From Candidatus Egerieousia excrementavium (lineage in GTDB: Bacteria > Bacteroidota > Bacteroidia > Bacteroidales > UBA932), in assembly GCA_017694275.1 (NCBI GenBank), contig JADINB010000089.1:1-8781 (forward strand): a stretch of 8,781 nucleotides of DNA. Reading direction: 5' to 3'. The notes beneath the pieces are model-generated. The model was not told the DNA's origin, did not search any database, and saw only the letters and a program-made list of their open reading frames with translations. Below, piece after piece: positions 1-7,367 of the stretch (positions are counted from its first letter, which is position 1; each line of letters opens with the position of its first letter). The translations under genes and the position numbers were made by a program.

Positions 1-461
1 AAGTAGTTCAGGTCAAACGAAATCATCCTTTCGTCGAATTCCGGCTGCGGAAAACAGATCGAGTAATCCAGCCCCCTGCCTCCCTCAAACTGAATCTTGG
101 GCAAAGCCGAGATAGTCTTTTTCAAAAGGGATATCTCATATTCCGAATAATTTCCAGATTCTCTTCCTTGTGAAATCCTGTTGAAAAGGGTTATGTCCCC
201 CAGGTCTTCCTGCAGGTAGAACTGCATGTCGTCACTGACAGCCAACACTTCGGGGACAGCCAGCCCTTTCGCATGGAAATGTCTGTCTATCTCTATGAAA
301 GCCTTGTTTTCATCTATGGAGGTACCCTTCGCCCCTATCAGTGTCCTGCCTCCGCCGCTTACCCTGAAATACCTGCGGTTGCTCCCGCTCGAGGGTAGTT
401 CATACATATCCGCAACCTTGCTGCCCGTGTATTGTCTGAAAAGTTCTTCTATCTGTTTCAT
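1..461 (-). CDS. Aminoglycoside phosphotransferase-fold kinase (AmgK-like), N-terminal part, cut by window edge
   Basis: Reading the minus strand from an ATG at 461-459 gives 153 uninterrupted codons that run off the left edge, so the C-terminal part is missing. The protein begins MKQIEELFRQYTG. It has a glycine/serine-rich nucleotide loop (SSGSNRRYFRV, residues 24-34), a short strand (LIGAKGTS, 41-48), an N-lobe helix (NKAFIEIDRHF) and the hinge-like segment YLQEDLGD (82-89), where QEDLG is typical of the APH/choline-kinase fold. The catalytic loop would lie outside the window. Relatives in this fold include AmgK, the anomeric kinase for MurNAc/GlcNAc in cell-wall recycling. From memory, Bacteroidales proteins with this N-terminus often continue into a RapZ C-terminal-like domain, which cannot be checked here. 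An AAGGA sequence lies about 11 bases upstream of the start. Family call is solid; the substrate is unknown. Confidence 0.82.
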   Translation of the reverse strand, partial: MKQIEELFRQYTGSKVADMYELPSSGSNRRYFRVSGGGRTLIGAKGTSIDENKAFIEIDRHFHAKGLAVPEVLAVSDDMQFYLQEDLGDITLFNRISQGRESGNYSEYEISLLKKTISALPKIQFEGGRGLDYSICFPQPEFDERMISFDLNY

Positions 462-512
462 GCTCTGAACAATCCTTTTTGGAGATGCCGTTCGTCCGGC
501 CGTATCTGTCTG

Positions 513-520
513 CAAAACTA
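513..520 (-). promoter_or_regulatory. Candidate -7 promoter element for the leftward kinase gene
   Basis: On the minus strand this reads TAGTTTTG, a full match to the Bacteroidetes -7 consensus TAnnTTTG, about 50 bases before the kinase start. A TTTG lies only 12 bases further upstream, closer than the usual roughly 19-base spacing, so the -33 element is weak or absent. Position and orientation fit, but the motif is short and could occur by chance in AT-rich DNA. Confidence 0.4.
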
Positions 521-562
521 CTTAAAATGTGCCAAAAAATGAGAAAAAGGATAAAATATTAG

Positions 563-570
563 TATCTTTG
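563..570 (+). promoter_or_regulatory. Candidate -7 promoter element for the pncB-led operon
   Basis: The sequence TATCTTTG matches the Bacteroidetes -7 consensus TAnnTTTG exactly. It would place transcription initiation near 576 and give a leader of roughly 37 bases before the ATG at 613. No good TTTG -33 element is seen at the usual spacing; that region is A-rich. The element lies inside the upstream extension of the reading frame (GTG at 529), which argues that translation starts at 613. Confidence 0.5.
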
Positions 571-612
571 CTTCCCGACTGCGTTTTATTTTCAACAAAC
601 CGTCCTTACGAA

Positions 613-2082
613 ATGATTAACATCAGTTATTGCTCAGACAAGTACCAGTATACAATGGGAAAATCTTTCTACCAGGCCGGTATGAAAGACAAGGTTGCAA
701 TTTTCAACCTTTTTTTCAGAGATGCCCCTGACAAGAACAACTGGGCGGTAGTCTCGGGAATAAGGGAATCTTTGGAAATGATCAACGGCATAGGCAGCGA
801 GGGGGCTGCTTTTTTTGAGAAGTTCATACCGGGAGACGAATATGCGGAGTTCCGGGAGTATCTTTCAAAAATGCGTTTTACCGGCAATGTCTACGCCATG
901 CGCGAAGGGGAGATTGCCTTTCCCAAACAGCCGATAATCACGATAGAGGCGCCGATAATAGAGGCTCAGGTACTTGAAACTCCTCTGCTCTGCATAATGA
1001 ACCACCAGATGGCCATAGCCACAAAGGCCAGCCGTGTGACCAGGAGCACCAAAAAACCCGTAAGCGAATTCGGTTCCAGAAGGGCACACGGCCCGTGGGC
1101 TGCAACCTACGGAGCAAAGGCTGCAATAATCGGAGGGTGCGCGAACTCATCCAACATACTGACTTCCGCGATTTTTGATGTCCCGTGTTCCGGAACCATG
1201 GCGCACAGTTATGTAACCTCGTTCGGCTGTTCACTGGAAGGAGAGTTCAACGCCTTCAGAACATATATCGAGACACATCGCGGAGAACCGCTGATCCTGC
1301 TGATAGACACATACGATTCGCTGAACTGCGGACTGAAGAATGCGATAAGGGCATATAACGAGTGCGGTATAGACAATGACTATCCGCAGGGCTTTGGCAT
1401 AAGACTGGACAGCGGAGACCTCACCTATCTTTCACGCAGATGCCGCGACATTCTCGACAAGGCAGGATTTACGAACTGCAAGATATTTGCCACCAACTCG
1501 CTCGATGAATACCTGATTACCGAGCTCGAACGCCAGGGCGCGATGATAGATTCTTACGGAGTAGGCGATGCGATTGCAACAAGCAAGCACAATCCTTGCT
1601 TCGGAAATGTATACAAACTGGTACAGATAGACGGGGAGCCTGTGCTGAAAAGGTCTGAAGACAAGTCCAAGCTCATAAATCCCGGATTCCAGATAACATA
1701 CAGAATAATCCAGAACGGCATGTTCAAGGCAGACATCACCTGCCTGAGGGCAGACAGCATGAGCAGGCGGATAGAGGCCATGGAGGAACTTCATATAAGA
1801 AGCGAGTTTGACGAGACCCGCAACAAAACCTTCCAAAAGGGAAGCTACACATGGAAAAAACTCCAGGAACAGGTAATGAAAAACGGAAAGGTAACGACAA
1901 AAGATATTCCACTGCCTGAAAAGCAGCAGTATTATCTGTCGAATCTCATGAGTTTCAATGAAACCGAACGCAGGCTCATCAATCCCCATTTCTATAAGGC
2001 AGACATATCCGACGACTTGTACGATTTGAAAATGAAGCTGATAAACAACCTTATACGCGAAATCAGAAATTATAACAACTGA
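613..2082 (+). CDS. pncB: Nicotinate phosphoribosyltransferase
   Basis: This enzyme makes nicotinate mononucleotide from nicotinate and PRPP, with ATP hydrolysis, in the Preiss-Handler route of NAD salvage in the cytoplasm. The 489-residue protein shows the family layout: an N-terminal SDKYQYTMG segment, FGSRRAHGP (153-161), GTMAHSY (194-200) whose His198 fits the phosphorylated histidine of the family, FGIRLDSGDL (261-270) in the phosphate-binding part of the barrel, and YGVGDAIATS (315-324) near the C-terminal domain. Length is normal. The frame is open back to a GTG at 529, but I chose the ATG at 613 because the protein then begins in the conserved region and because a promoter-like element lies at 563-570. 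It appears to be the first gene of an operon with a sugar kinase, a permease and a SIS protein, an unusual setting for NAD salvage. No frameshift or missing motif is seen. Confidence 0.95.
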   Translation: MINISYCSDKYQYTMGKSFYQAGMKDKVAIFNLFFRDAPDKNNWAVVSGIRESLEMINGIGSEGAAFFEKFIPGDEYAEFREYLSKMRFTGNVYAMREGEIAFPKQPIITIEAPIIEAQVLETPLLCIMNHQMAIATKASRVTRSTKKPVSEFGSRRAHGPWAATYGAKAAIIGGCANSSNILTSAIFDVPCSGTMAHSYVTSFGCSLEGEFNAFRTYIETHRGEPLILLIDTYDSLNCGLKNAIRAYNECGIDNDYPQGFGIRLDSGDLTYLSRRCRDILDKAGFTNCKIFATNSLDEYLITELERQGAMIDSYGVGDAIATSKHNPCFGNVYKLVQIDGEPVLKRSEDKSKLINPGFQITYRIIQNGMFKADITCLRADSMSRRIEAMEELHIRSEFDETRNKTFQKGSYTWKKLQEQVMKNGKVTTKDIPLPEKQQYYLSNLMSFNETERRLINPHFYKADISDDLYDLKMKLINNLIREIRNYNN

Positions 2083-2103
2083 AACAACAGATAAAAAAGA
2101 GAA

Positions 2104-3066
2104 ATGGTCTACATTGGAGTTGACTTGGGCGGGACAAAAATCACGGCAGCGCTTTTCGATGCAAACGGAGAGATTGCAGAAAGCAAGGTGGCCCTTCTTG
2201 ACAAAAGAGAGGGGGCCGCAGTAGCAGAACTGATGGTCGAACTCATTTCTGAACTGCTCAAGGAACATAAGATAACAAAGAGAGAAAAGAAATGCATAGG
2301 GATATGCGTACCGGGGATAGCATATTCCAAAAAAGGTACCGTATGGTGTCCCAACATCCCGGGCTGGGAAAATTATCCGTTGCATGAGCATATATCGGCA
2401 GCCATTCCCAATTCCCTGATATGTATTGAGAGCGACAGAACATGCTACATACTTGGGGAGGTGATAGCCGGCTGTGCCAGAAATTGCGACAATGCTGTCT
2501 TTATGGCTGTCGGGACAGGTATAGGGCTGGGAATACTCATAGACGGGGTCGTGCTGCACGGAAACTCCGACATTGTCGGAGCCATCGGCTGGATGGCGCT
2601 CAAACCCCCATACGACAGTCTTTACGACAAGTGCGGCTGCTTTGAGACACATGCCTCGGGAGACGGACTTGCGACCCAGGCAAGGAAGTTCCTCTCCCAG
2701 ATGCCGGAATACAATGGAGAATTACGCGACATAGAATTGGACAAGGTCAGTTCATACCATGTATTCAGAGCCTACGAAAACAAAGACGAGATTGCCGTAA
2801 AGGTCATAGACCAGGCCATTGAGATGTGGGGAATGGCCGCAGCCAATGTGGTAAGCCTCTTCAACCCGCAGATACTGGTTTTCGGCGGAGGCGTATTCGG
2901 CCCTGCCGCACAGTTTATCGGAAGAATATATGAAGAAGCATGCAAGTGGGCACAGCCCATAAGCATAAGGGAGGTGAAGTTCATGCCCACTGCACTTCCC
3001 AAACTCGCAGGTCTGTACGGTGCCGGGGCAATAGCCATAAACATTGCAAAAAAGAGAAAGAAATAA
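2104..3066 (+). CDS. ROK-family kinase with a remodelled zinc/sugar site
   Basis: The 320-residue protein has the ROK/actin-like ATPase layout: phosphate-1 loop GVDLGGTK (5-12), a catalytic aspartate at 111 in ESDRTCYILGE, phosphate-2 loop AVGTGIGLGILIDG (135-148) and adenosine loop FGGGVFG (260-266). It probably phosphorylates a sugar or amino sugar entering through the permease encoded 18 bases downstream. The sugar/zinc region is unusual. The canonical GEIGHM is GAIGWM (159-164), so both the glutamate and the zinc-binding histidine are replaced. The CxCGxxGCxE zinc loop is reduced to YDKCGCFE (174-181), with one zinc cysteine position and the final glutamate kept. The NDAN motif is SDRT. 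The fold is intact and nothing suggests decay, so an active kinase with altered specificity is more likely than a pseudoenzyme. NanK or glucokinase cannot be assigned. No DNA-binding domain is present, so it is not a ROK repressor. Confidence 0.88.
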   Translation: MVYIGVDLGGTKITAALFDANGEIAESKVALLDKREGAAVAELMVELISELLKEHKITKREKKCIGICVPGIAYSKKGTVWCPNIPGWENYPLHEHISAAIPNSLICIESDRTCYILGEVIAGCARNCDNAVFMAVGTGIGLGILIDGVVLHGNSDIVGAIGWMALKPPYDSLYDKCGCFETHASGDGLATQARKFLSQMPEYNGELRDIELDKVSSYHVFRAYENKDEIAVKVIDQAIEMWGMAAANVVSLFNPQILVFGGGVFGPAAQFIGRIYEEACKWAQPISIREVKFMPTALPKLAGLYGAGAIAINIAKKRKK

Positions 3067-3084
3067 CTGTAAAACAAAAACGAC

Positions 3085-4275
3085 ATGGATTCAACTTTAC
3101 AATCGGGAAATCCCAGACTGCAATATATCGCCTCATGTATAGGCATCATATTCTTTGGAGTGGCGTTTCTTACGCTGGGAGCCATTCTTCCGGCAGTGGC
3201 GGCCGAATACGGGCTCGATGACCGGATGTCTGCTACCCTTGCGGCAATCCTTCCGATAGGGACACTCGCGGGATCGCTCATATTCGGGCCGGTTGTAGAC
3301 AGGAAGGGCTACAAACTGGTAATGATTGTCCAGAATCTTATAGGGGCGGCAGGGCTTTTTCTTATTGCCTACGCCTCTTCATTTACGGTTCTCATAATAG
3401 GAATACTTGCCCTTGGAGTGAGCGGAGGCCTTATAAACGGCTCAACAAACGCCCTTGCCTCAGACGTTTCCACAGACAGTAACAGAGACCGTAACATCAT
3501 GTTCCTCGGTCTTTTCTACTGCGTGGGTGCCATTGCGACAACCTACTCCATTCCTGCCCTCTCGGGAATAGTATCGTACAAAAGCATACTTGCCACGATA
3601 GCCGCAATAATGGTTGTGGTTTCTGTTTTCTACATGACCATGAAATTCCAGGGGGCCAAGACCGGCGGAGAAGGGGCATCTTCCGGGAAGATAATGAAAC
3701 TTTTAACCTCGCCTCTGTTTATAATCTTCTGCTTCACTCTCTTTTTCCAGGGTGCGGTAGAGGGCATCACAAACAACAGAATATCGCAATATCTCATAAA
3801 CATAGAGAACTTTAACGAGATATCCGCAGGCATAGCCTTGAGTTTCGTACTCATAGGCCTTGCAATAGGGCGTCTGTGCGCAGGCTTCATCCTGAAAAAA
3901 TTCTCAAAGAGAACGATTATTGCCGCAGGAATGATAATCGCGCTTGCCGGAGTGGCCATACTCACATTTGCACAGGACATAAGCACGGCATCAGGCATGA
4001 ACCCCCAGAGCATAGCCGTTGCGGGCACGCTGCTTATAGGATTCGGCATAACATCTACCGTACCCATAGTGCTGAGCGTACTCGGAGGGTTATACAAAGA
4101 GATGTCTGGAACTGCATTCAGCATAGCAATTTCGGCATGCCTTGTAGGAAATTCCCTGCTCAACTATCTGCTCGGTTTTCTTGGCATAGCAAAATTCCCG
4201 CTTATGATAGGAGGATGCATGGTCATGATAATAATACTCTTTACTGCAGGTTCCAGAAAGAGTGTGCTCAAATAG
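3085..4275 (+). CDS. MFS permease, probable sugar importer
   Basis: This 396-residue integral inner-membrane protein is rich in hydrophobic segments compatible with 12 helices in two six-helix halves. The loop between helices 2 and 3 carries the MFS signature GPVVDRKGYK (68-77). A conserved-looking GGLINGSTNALASD (114-127) resembles the glycine/asparagine-rich stretch of FHS-type sugar:proton symporters. A hydrophilic central loop around residues 190-208 (QGAKTGGEGASSGK) separates the halves. Its position between the ROK kinase and the SIS protein suggests that it imports the substrate that these two enzymes process. MFS subfamily and substrate cannot be fixed by eye: FHS-like sugar transport is the best guess, and AmpG-like muropeptide or NanT-like sialate transport are alternatives. 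The ATG lies 18 bases after the kinase stop, consistent with co-transcription. Confidence 0.87.
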   Translation: MDSTLQSGNPRLQYIASCIGIIFFGVAFLTLGAILPAVAAEYGLDDRMSATLAAILPIGTLAGSLIFGPVVDRKGYKLVMIVQNLIGAAGLFLIAYASSFTVLIIGILALGVSGGLINGSTNALASDVSTDSNRDRNIMFLGLFYCVGAIATTYSIPALSGIVSYKSILATIAAIMVVVSVFYMTMKFQGAKTGGEGASSGKIMKLLTSPLFIIFCFTLFFQGAVEGITNNRISQYLINIENFNEISAGIALSFVLIGLAIGRLCAGFILKKFSKRTIIAAGMIIALAGVAILTFAQDISTASGMNPQSIAVAGTLLIGFGITSTVPIVLSVLGGLYKEMSGTAFSIAISACLVGNSLLNYLLGFLGIAKFPLMIGGCMVMIIILFTAGSRKSVLK

Positions 4276-4320
4276 ACAGAACTGAATCAACAACATATTA
4301 TACAACTAAAAAAAATTGAC

Positions 4321-5082
4321 ATGTTAGCATTAGAATGGTTAAAAAAAGCCCGTGAGGTTCAGGCCAAAATCGAGGCGACACAGTTAGACAACATCAAAAA
4401 GGCAGCAGAACTCATGGCAGATTCAATACAGTCTGGCAGATGGGTACACACTTTCGGCTGCGGACACGCAACAATTCCCGTAGAGGAGATGTATCCCCGT
4501 ATCGGAGGTTTCGTCGGGTTCCACCCCATTGTAGAACTGCCTATGACATTCTTCACCGGCATTACAGGCCAGATGGGCATCCATCAGTTCCTCTATCTTG
4601 AAAGAGCGGAAGGATACGGAGACGCCATCATGAAAGCTTATAATTTCGACAAGAGAGACACCATGTGGATTTTCTCCCACACCGGTATAAACGGCGTGAA
4701 CATCGAGGTTGCGCTCAAGGCAAAAGAGATGGGAATGAAAGTTGTGGTATTCGGCTCTGCAGCAGAGACAAAAGGCAAGAAAAGCCGCCACTCATGCGGG
4801 AAGAACCTCTTTGAGATTGCAGATGTCGTAGTAGATTCATGTGCACCGCTCGTAGATGCAAGCGTTCCCTTGAAAAACCATTTCGACAAGGTCGGACCTG
4901 TCTCTACACTTGCTTTCGTAACCCTGGTATGGATGACTGTAACGACAGTTGCCGAAATTCTGGCAGACAGAGGTGTCAAACTCTACATCCACCCGTCACA
5001 CAATGTTCCTGGCGACACGACTGCCCAGGACAGGCTCGACGAATGTCTGAGAGTTTACAAGGAGAGGGTTTCCTGCCTCTGA
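4321..5082 (+). CDS. SIS-domain sugar-phosphate protein, UPF0309 type
   Basis: The 253-residue protein has one sugar-isomerase (SIS) fold. An N-terminal helix (EVQAKIEATQLDNIKKAAE, 12-30) precedes the first phosphosugar-binding loop HTFGCGHA (43-50) and the second, SHTGINGVNIE (119-129). The stretch SRHSCGKNLFEIADVVVDS (155-173) matches the diagnostic segment of the UPF0309 group as I remember it. The C-terminus (HPSHNVPGDTTAQDRLDE) looks like an added tail of about 30 residues. SIS proteins bind phosphosugars and act as isomerases, aldolase-like enzymes, etherases or regulators; the reaction of this subgroup is, as far as I know, not established. It is not an obvious MurQ etherase, GmhA or KdsD. 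The gene closes the operon, 45 bases after the permease, and likely acts on the product of the ROK kinase. The ATG start fits the family N-terminus. Confidence 0.85.
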   Translation: MLALEWLKKAREVQAKIEATQLDNIKKAAELMADSIQSGRWVHTFGCGHATIPVEEMYPRIGGFVGFHPIVELPMTFFTGITGQMGIHQFLYLERAEGYGDAIMKAYNFDKRDTMWIFSHTGINGVNIEVALKAKEMGMKVVVFGSAAETKGKKSRHSCGKNLFEIADVVVDSCAPLVDASVPLKNHFDKVGPVSTLAFVTLVWMTVTTVAEILADRGVKLYIHPSHNVPGDTTAQDRLDECLRVYKERVSCL

Positions 5083-5113
5083 CAAGCATTTGCCGCAATA
5101 TAAAAGGAAGGAC

Positions 5114-5130
5114 GGTGTGTCATACACACC
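5114..5130 (+). other. Perfect short hairpin in the 3' region of the operon
   Basis: GGTGTGT, a three-base loop CAT and ACACACC form a perfect seven-pair stem, 31 bases after the SIS gene stop and just before the terminator hairpin. It has no U-tract of its own. It may stabilise the 3' end of the transcript or assist termination; the function is not shown. Confidence 0.55.
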
Positions 5131-5135
5131 TTAAT

Positions 5136-5188
5136 GGGGCTGCATCAAAACATTCATTTTGACACAGCCCCTTTTTTCTCTTTTTTTT
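5136..5188 (+). terminator. Intrinsic terminator of the pncB-ROK-MFS-SIS operon
   Basis: A long stem is formed by GGGGCTG (5136-5142) with CAGCCCC (5165-5171), and TCAAAA (5145-5150) with TTTTGA (5157-5162). The two parts are separated by a 2x2 internal mismatch and capped by a six-base loop, CATTCA. A T-rich tract follows (5172-5188). This is a textbook rho-independent terminator placed after the last gene of the operon. Confidence 0.9.
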
Positions 5189-5189
5189 G

Positions 5190-5197
5190 TATGTTTG
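5190..5197 (+). promoter_or_regulatory. Candidate -7 promoter element for the porin unit
   Basis: TATGTTTG matches the Bacteroidetes -7 consensus TAnnTTTG and lies immediately after the terminator T-tract, 19 bases before the porin ATG. The predicted leader would be only about a dozen bases. The nearest upstream TTTG (5158-5161) sits 28 bases away in the terminator stem, longer than usual, so the -33 element is not convincing. Confidence 0.45.
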
Positions 5198-5216
5198 CAG
5201 CCAGGAAATTATCTCA

Positions 5217-7364
5217 ATGCGAATTACACTGAAAAAGACATATATTCTGACAATCCTGTTCTGTGCATTTCATACCGCTGCCCAGGCTCAGGAAAAAGTC
5301 TCTTTGCCTGAGACAGATACAACAGCCGTAGTACAGACAGACACACTTGCGGCAGCTGTCGATTCTCTCTATGCTCCTGCAGATTCGGTAGACATATTTG
5401 CAAAGCCGCAATTAAGCAAGAGAGAGATGAAAAGGGCTGTAAGAGACAGTATCTGGGCATATAAGGACAGTCTGATAAGGGCCACTCCCAGGCTTCTGAA
5501 CACCTATTTTTTCAAACATGAGGTCACAAACCAGCGCATGTTCGTATGGAATACCGACGGCTATTTCAACAACCCTTCGGTAATAAACCCTGACACGACA
5601 TACAACGACAATTTTCACGAACTGCCTTACCTGAAGGACGATGCAGGAGCCGTCTATCTTGGCGTTGCAGGCTCGGCCATGCTTCCCTTCAACTATTTCA
5701 GGAGAGAAGAAGTGGAAATATTCCCTGTCGCCTCCCTATACGAGCCCTACACCTGCAGCATAACTTCCATGCCGTTCTACAACGTAAAGACACCATATAC
5801 GGAACTGGGGTACTGGGGTACGCTCTTTGCCAACAAGCAGAAAGAGGAGACCAACATAAAATTCATGCATACGCAGAACTTCACTCCAGCATTCAACTTC
5901 AACATATTATACAAAAGATATGGAAGTAACGGCATGCTCGAAAATGAGGAGACAGACAACAGGACTTTCGCACTCACGGCCAACTATCTTGGAGAAAGGT
6001 ACATTGCACAGGCCGGTTACATATTCAACCGTGTAAAGAGAGAGGAAAACGGCGGTGTGGCAGACCTGGGAATGGTAATGGATACAATCGTGGACATGCG
6101 CACCGTTCCGGTAAGGCTTGCAGACGCATCTTCAAAATACAAGAAAAACACCATCTTCCTGACACAGTCATACGGCATCCCCATAAGATTCAGAAAAGGA
6201 GACACTACGGCAGTGGGAGAAGGGACAATGGCATATATCGGTCATACGGGAGAGTATTCTGTATACACACGCTCCTACCTTGACGCAATTGCAATGACAG
6301 ACACCGTGGCAAGGGATTTTTACAACAACAGGTTCTATCTCAACCCGACATCGACGGCAGATTCCATCAGGGTAATGAACCTTGAAAACCGTCTCTTCAT
6401 AAAACTGCAGCCCTGGGCAAGGGAGGCGATTGTATCGGGAATAGAGGGAGGAGCAGGATACCAGCATCTGTCATATTACAAGTTTTCGCCGGAGATGTAT
6501 ATGAGCGGCAACAAGAATGTAACCGACAACAACCTTTATCTCTATTTCGGGGCAAACGGCTCGCTCAAACAGTATTTCCAGTGGGAAGGGTTTGGAAAAT
6601 ATTACATTGCCGGCTACAACCAGAATGACTTTTCCATTGGAGGAACCATACGGCTCTCATTCTACCCCATAAAACGCGGGATTCACCTGACCGGAAAGAT
6701 AAACGTTTCGCAACAGCGGCCAAGTTTCTTTTACAACAACTACTACTCGAACCATTACATCTGGAACAACAATTTCAACAAGACTACCAAGACAAGGGTC
6801 GAAGGGCGTCTGACCATTCCGGCTTACAAGCTGGAAGCATTTTTCGGCTACTCATTGCTAAACAACAACATCTATCTCGACACGCTCGGCAATGCAGTAC
6901 AAAACACCGAATCAATGAGCGTCATGACAGCCTGGCTGAGAAAGGACTTCAGACTCTGGAAATTCAATCTTGAAAACAAGATACTTTTCCAGCTCTCCTC
7001 AAAGCAGGAGGTCATTCCGCTGCCCAAACTGGCCCTGAATCTCAGATACTACCTTGAATTCAACCTTGTAAAGAACGTACTCGATGCACAGATAGGTGCA
7101 GACGCCACATTCAACACAGACTATTACGGACAGGCATACTCTCCCGCCCTCGGCCTCTTCTATAACCAGAGAGAGGAAGAGATTGGCGGAACTCCGTACA
7201 TAGACCTGTTCATAAACCTGCAGTGGAAACGTGCGGCGATTTTTGTAAAACTTGTAAACATTGCACAGGACTGGCCAGACAGCGATTATTTTTCGGCCAA
7301 CCGCTATGTGAGGCCTCAGACCGCACTCAAGTTCGGAGTGTACTGGCCATTCTATCTCAGATAG
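5217..7364 (+). CDS. Putative outer-membrane porin (Porin_10-like)
   Basis: The 715-residue protein starts with a clear Sec signal peptide: basic RITLKK, a hydrophobic core, then AQA with likely cleavage after residue 24. A Thr/Asp/Ser-rich linker (about 25-60) and a charged segment (SKREMKRAVRDSIW) follow. The rest is dominated by alternating polar/aromatic stretches rich in Tyr, Asn and Phe, typical of beta-barrel strands, for example YYIAGYNQNDFSIGGTIRLS and the closing FGVYWPFYLR. The overall pattern matches the Bacteroidetes putative porin family (Porin_10), and the size is in the expected range. It should sit in the outer membrane; the solute is unknown. The frame opens at a TTG at 5187, but the ATG at 5217 is chosen because it begins exactly at the signal peptide and lies downstream of the promoter-like element. 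The lytic transglycosylase follows after three bases. Confidence 0.82.
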   Translation: MRITLKKTYILTILFCAFHTAAQAQEKVSLPETDTTAVVQTDTLAAAVDSLYAPADSVDIFAKPQLSKREMKRAVRDSIWAYKDSLIRATPRLLNTYFFKHEVTNQRMFVWNTDGYFNNPSVINPDTTYNDNFHELPYLKDDAGAVYLGVAGSAMLPFNYFRREEVEIFPVASLYEPYTCSITSMPFYNVKTPYTELGYWGTLFANKQKEETNIKFMHTQNFTPAFNFNILYKRYGSNGMLENEETDNRTFALTANYLGERYIAQAGYIFNRVKREENGGVADLGMVMDTIVDMRTVPVRLADASSKYKKNTIFLTQSYGIPIRFRKGDTTAVGEGTMAYIGHTGEYSVYTRSYLDAIAMTDTVARDFYNNRFYLNPTSTADSIRVMNLENRLFIKLQPWAREAIVSGIEGGAGYQHLSYYKFSPEMYMSGNKNVTDNNLYLYFGANGSLKQYFQWEGFGKYYIAGYNQNDFSIGGTIRLSFYPIKRGIHLTGKINVSQQRPSFFYNNYYSNHYIWNNNFNKTTKTRVEGRLTIPAYKLEAFFGYSLLNNNIYLDTLGNAVQNTESMSVMTAWLRKDFRLWKFNLENKILFQLSSKQEVIPLPKLALNLRYYLEFNLVKNVLDAQIGADATFNTDYYGQAYSPALGLFYNQREEEIGGTPYIDLFINLQWKRAAIFVKLVNIAQDWPDSDYFSANRYVRPQTALKFGVYWPFYLR

Positions 7365-7367
7365 TCT

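Noticed and set aside
226..468. Plus-strand 80-codon open frame at the left end
   Set aside because: It is antisense to the APH-fold kinase, whose minus-strand translation carries clear family motifs; this frame has none.
529..612. Upstream GTG start that would add 28 residues to nicotinate phosphoribosyltransferase
   Set aside because: The added residues are not family-like and the stretch contains a TATCTTTG promoter-like element; the ATG at 613 begins in the conserved region.
1432..2652. Long open frame of 406 codons on the minus strand across pncB and the ROK gene
   Set aside because: It lies antisense to two well-recognised genes, its translation resembles no family and is Cys/Tyr-rich as expected for a mirrored frame, and it has no start signals. 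It is a shadow frame.
3630..4163. Minus-strand 177-codon open frame inside the MFS gene
   Set aside because: It is antisense to a membrane protein gene; mirrored hydrophobic codons often give such frames, and no motif or start signal supports it.
4321..5082. SIS protein as MurNAc-6-phosphate etherase MurQ
   Set aside because: MurQ is about 300 residues with its own conserved glutamate-bearing motifs; this protein matches the UPF0309 pattern (SRHSxGKxLxxIADxVxDxxxP) instead.
5187..5216. Upstream TTG start that would add 10 residues before the porin signal peptide
   Set aside because: It begins in the terminator T-tract, overlaps the promoter-like element and would spoil the signal peptide beginning at 5217.
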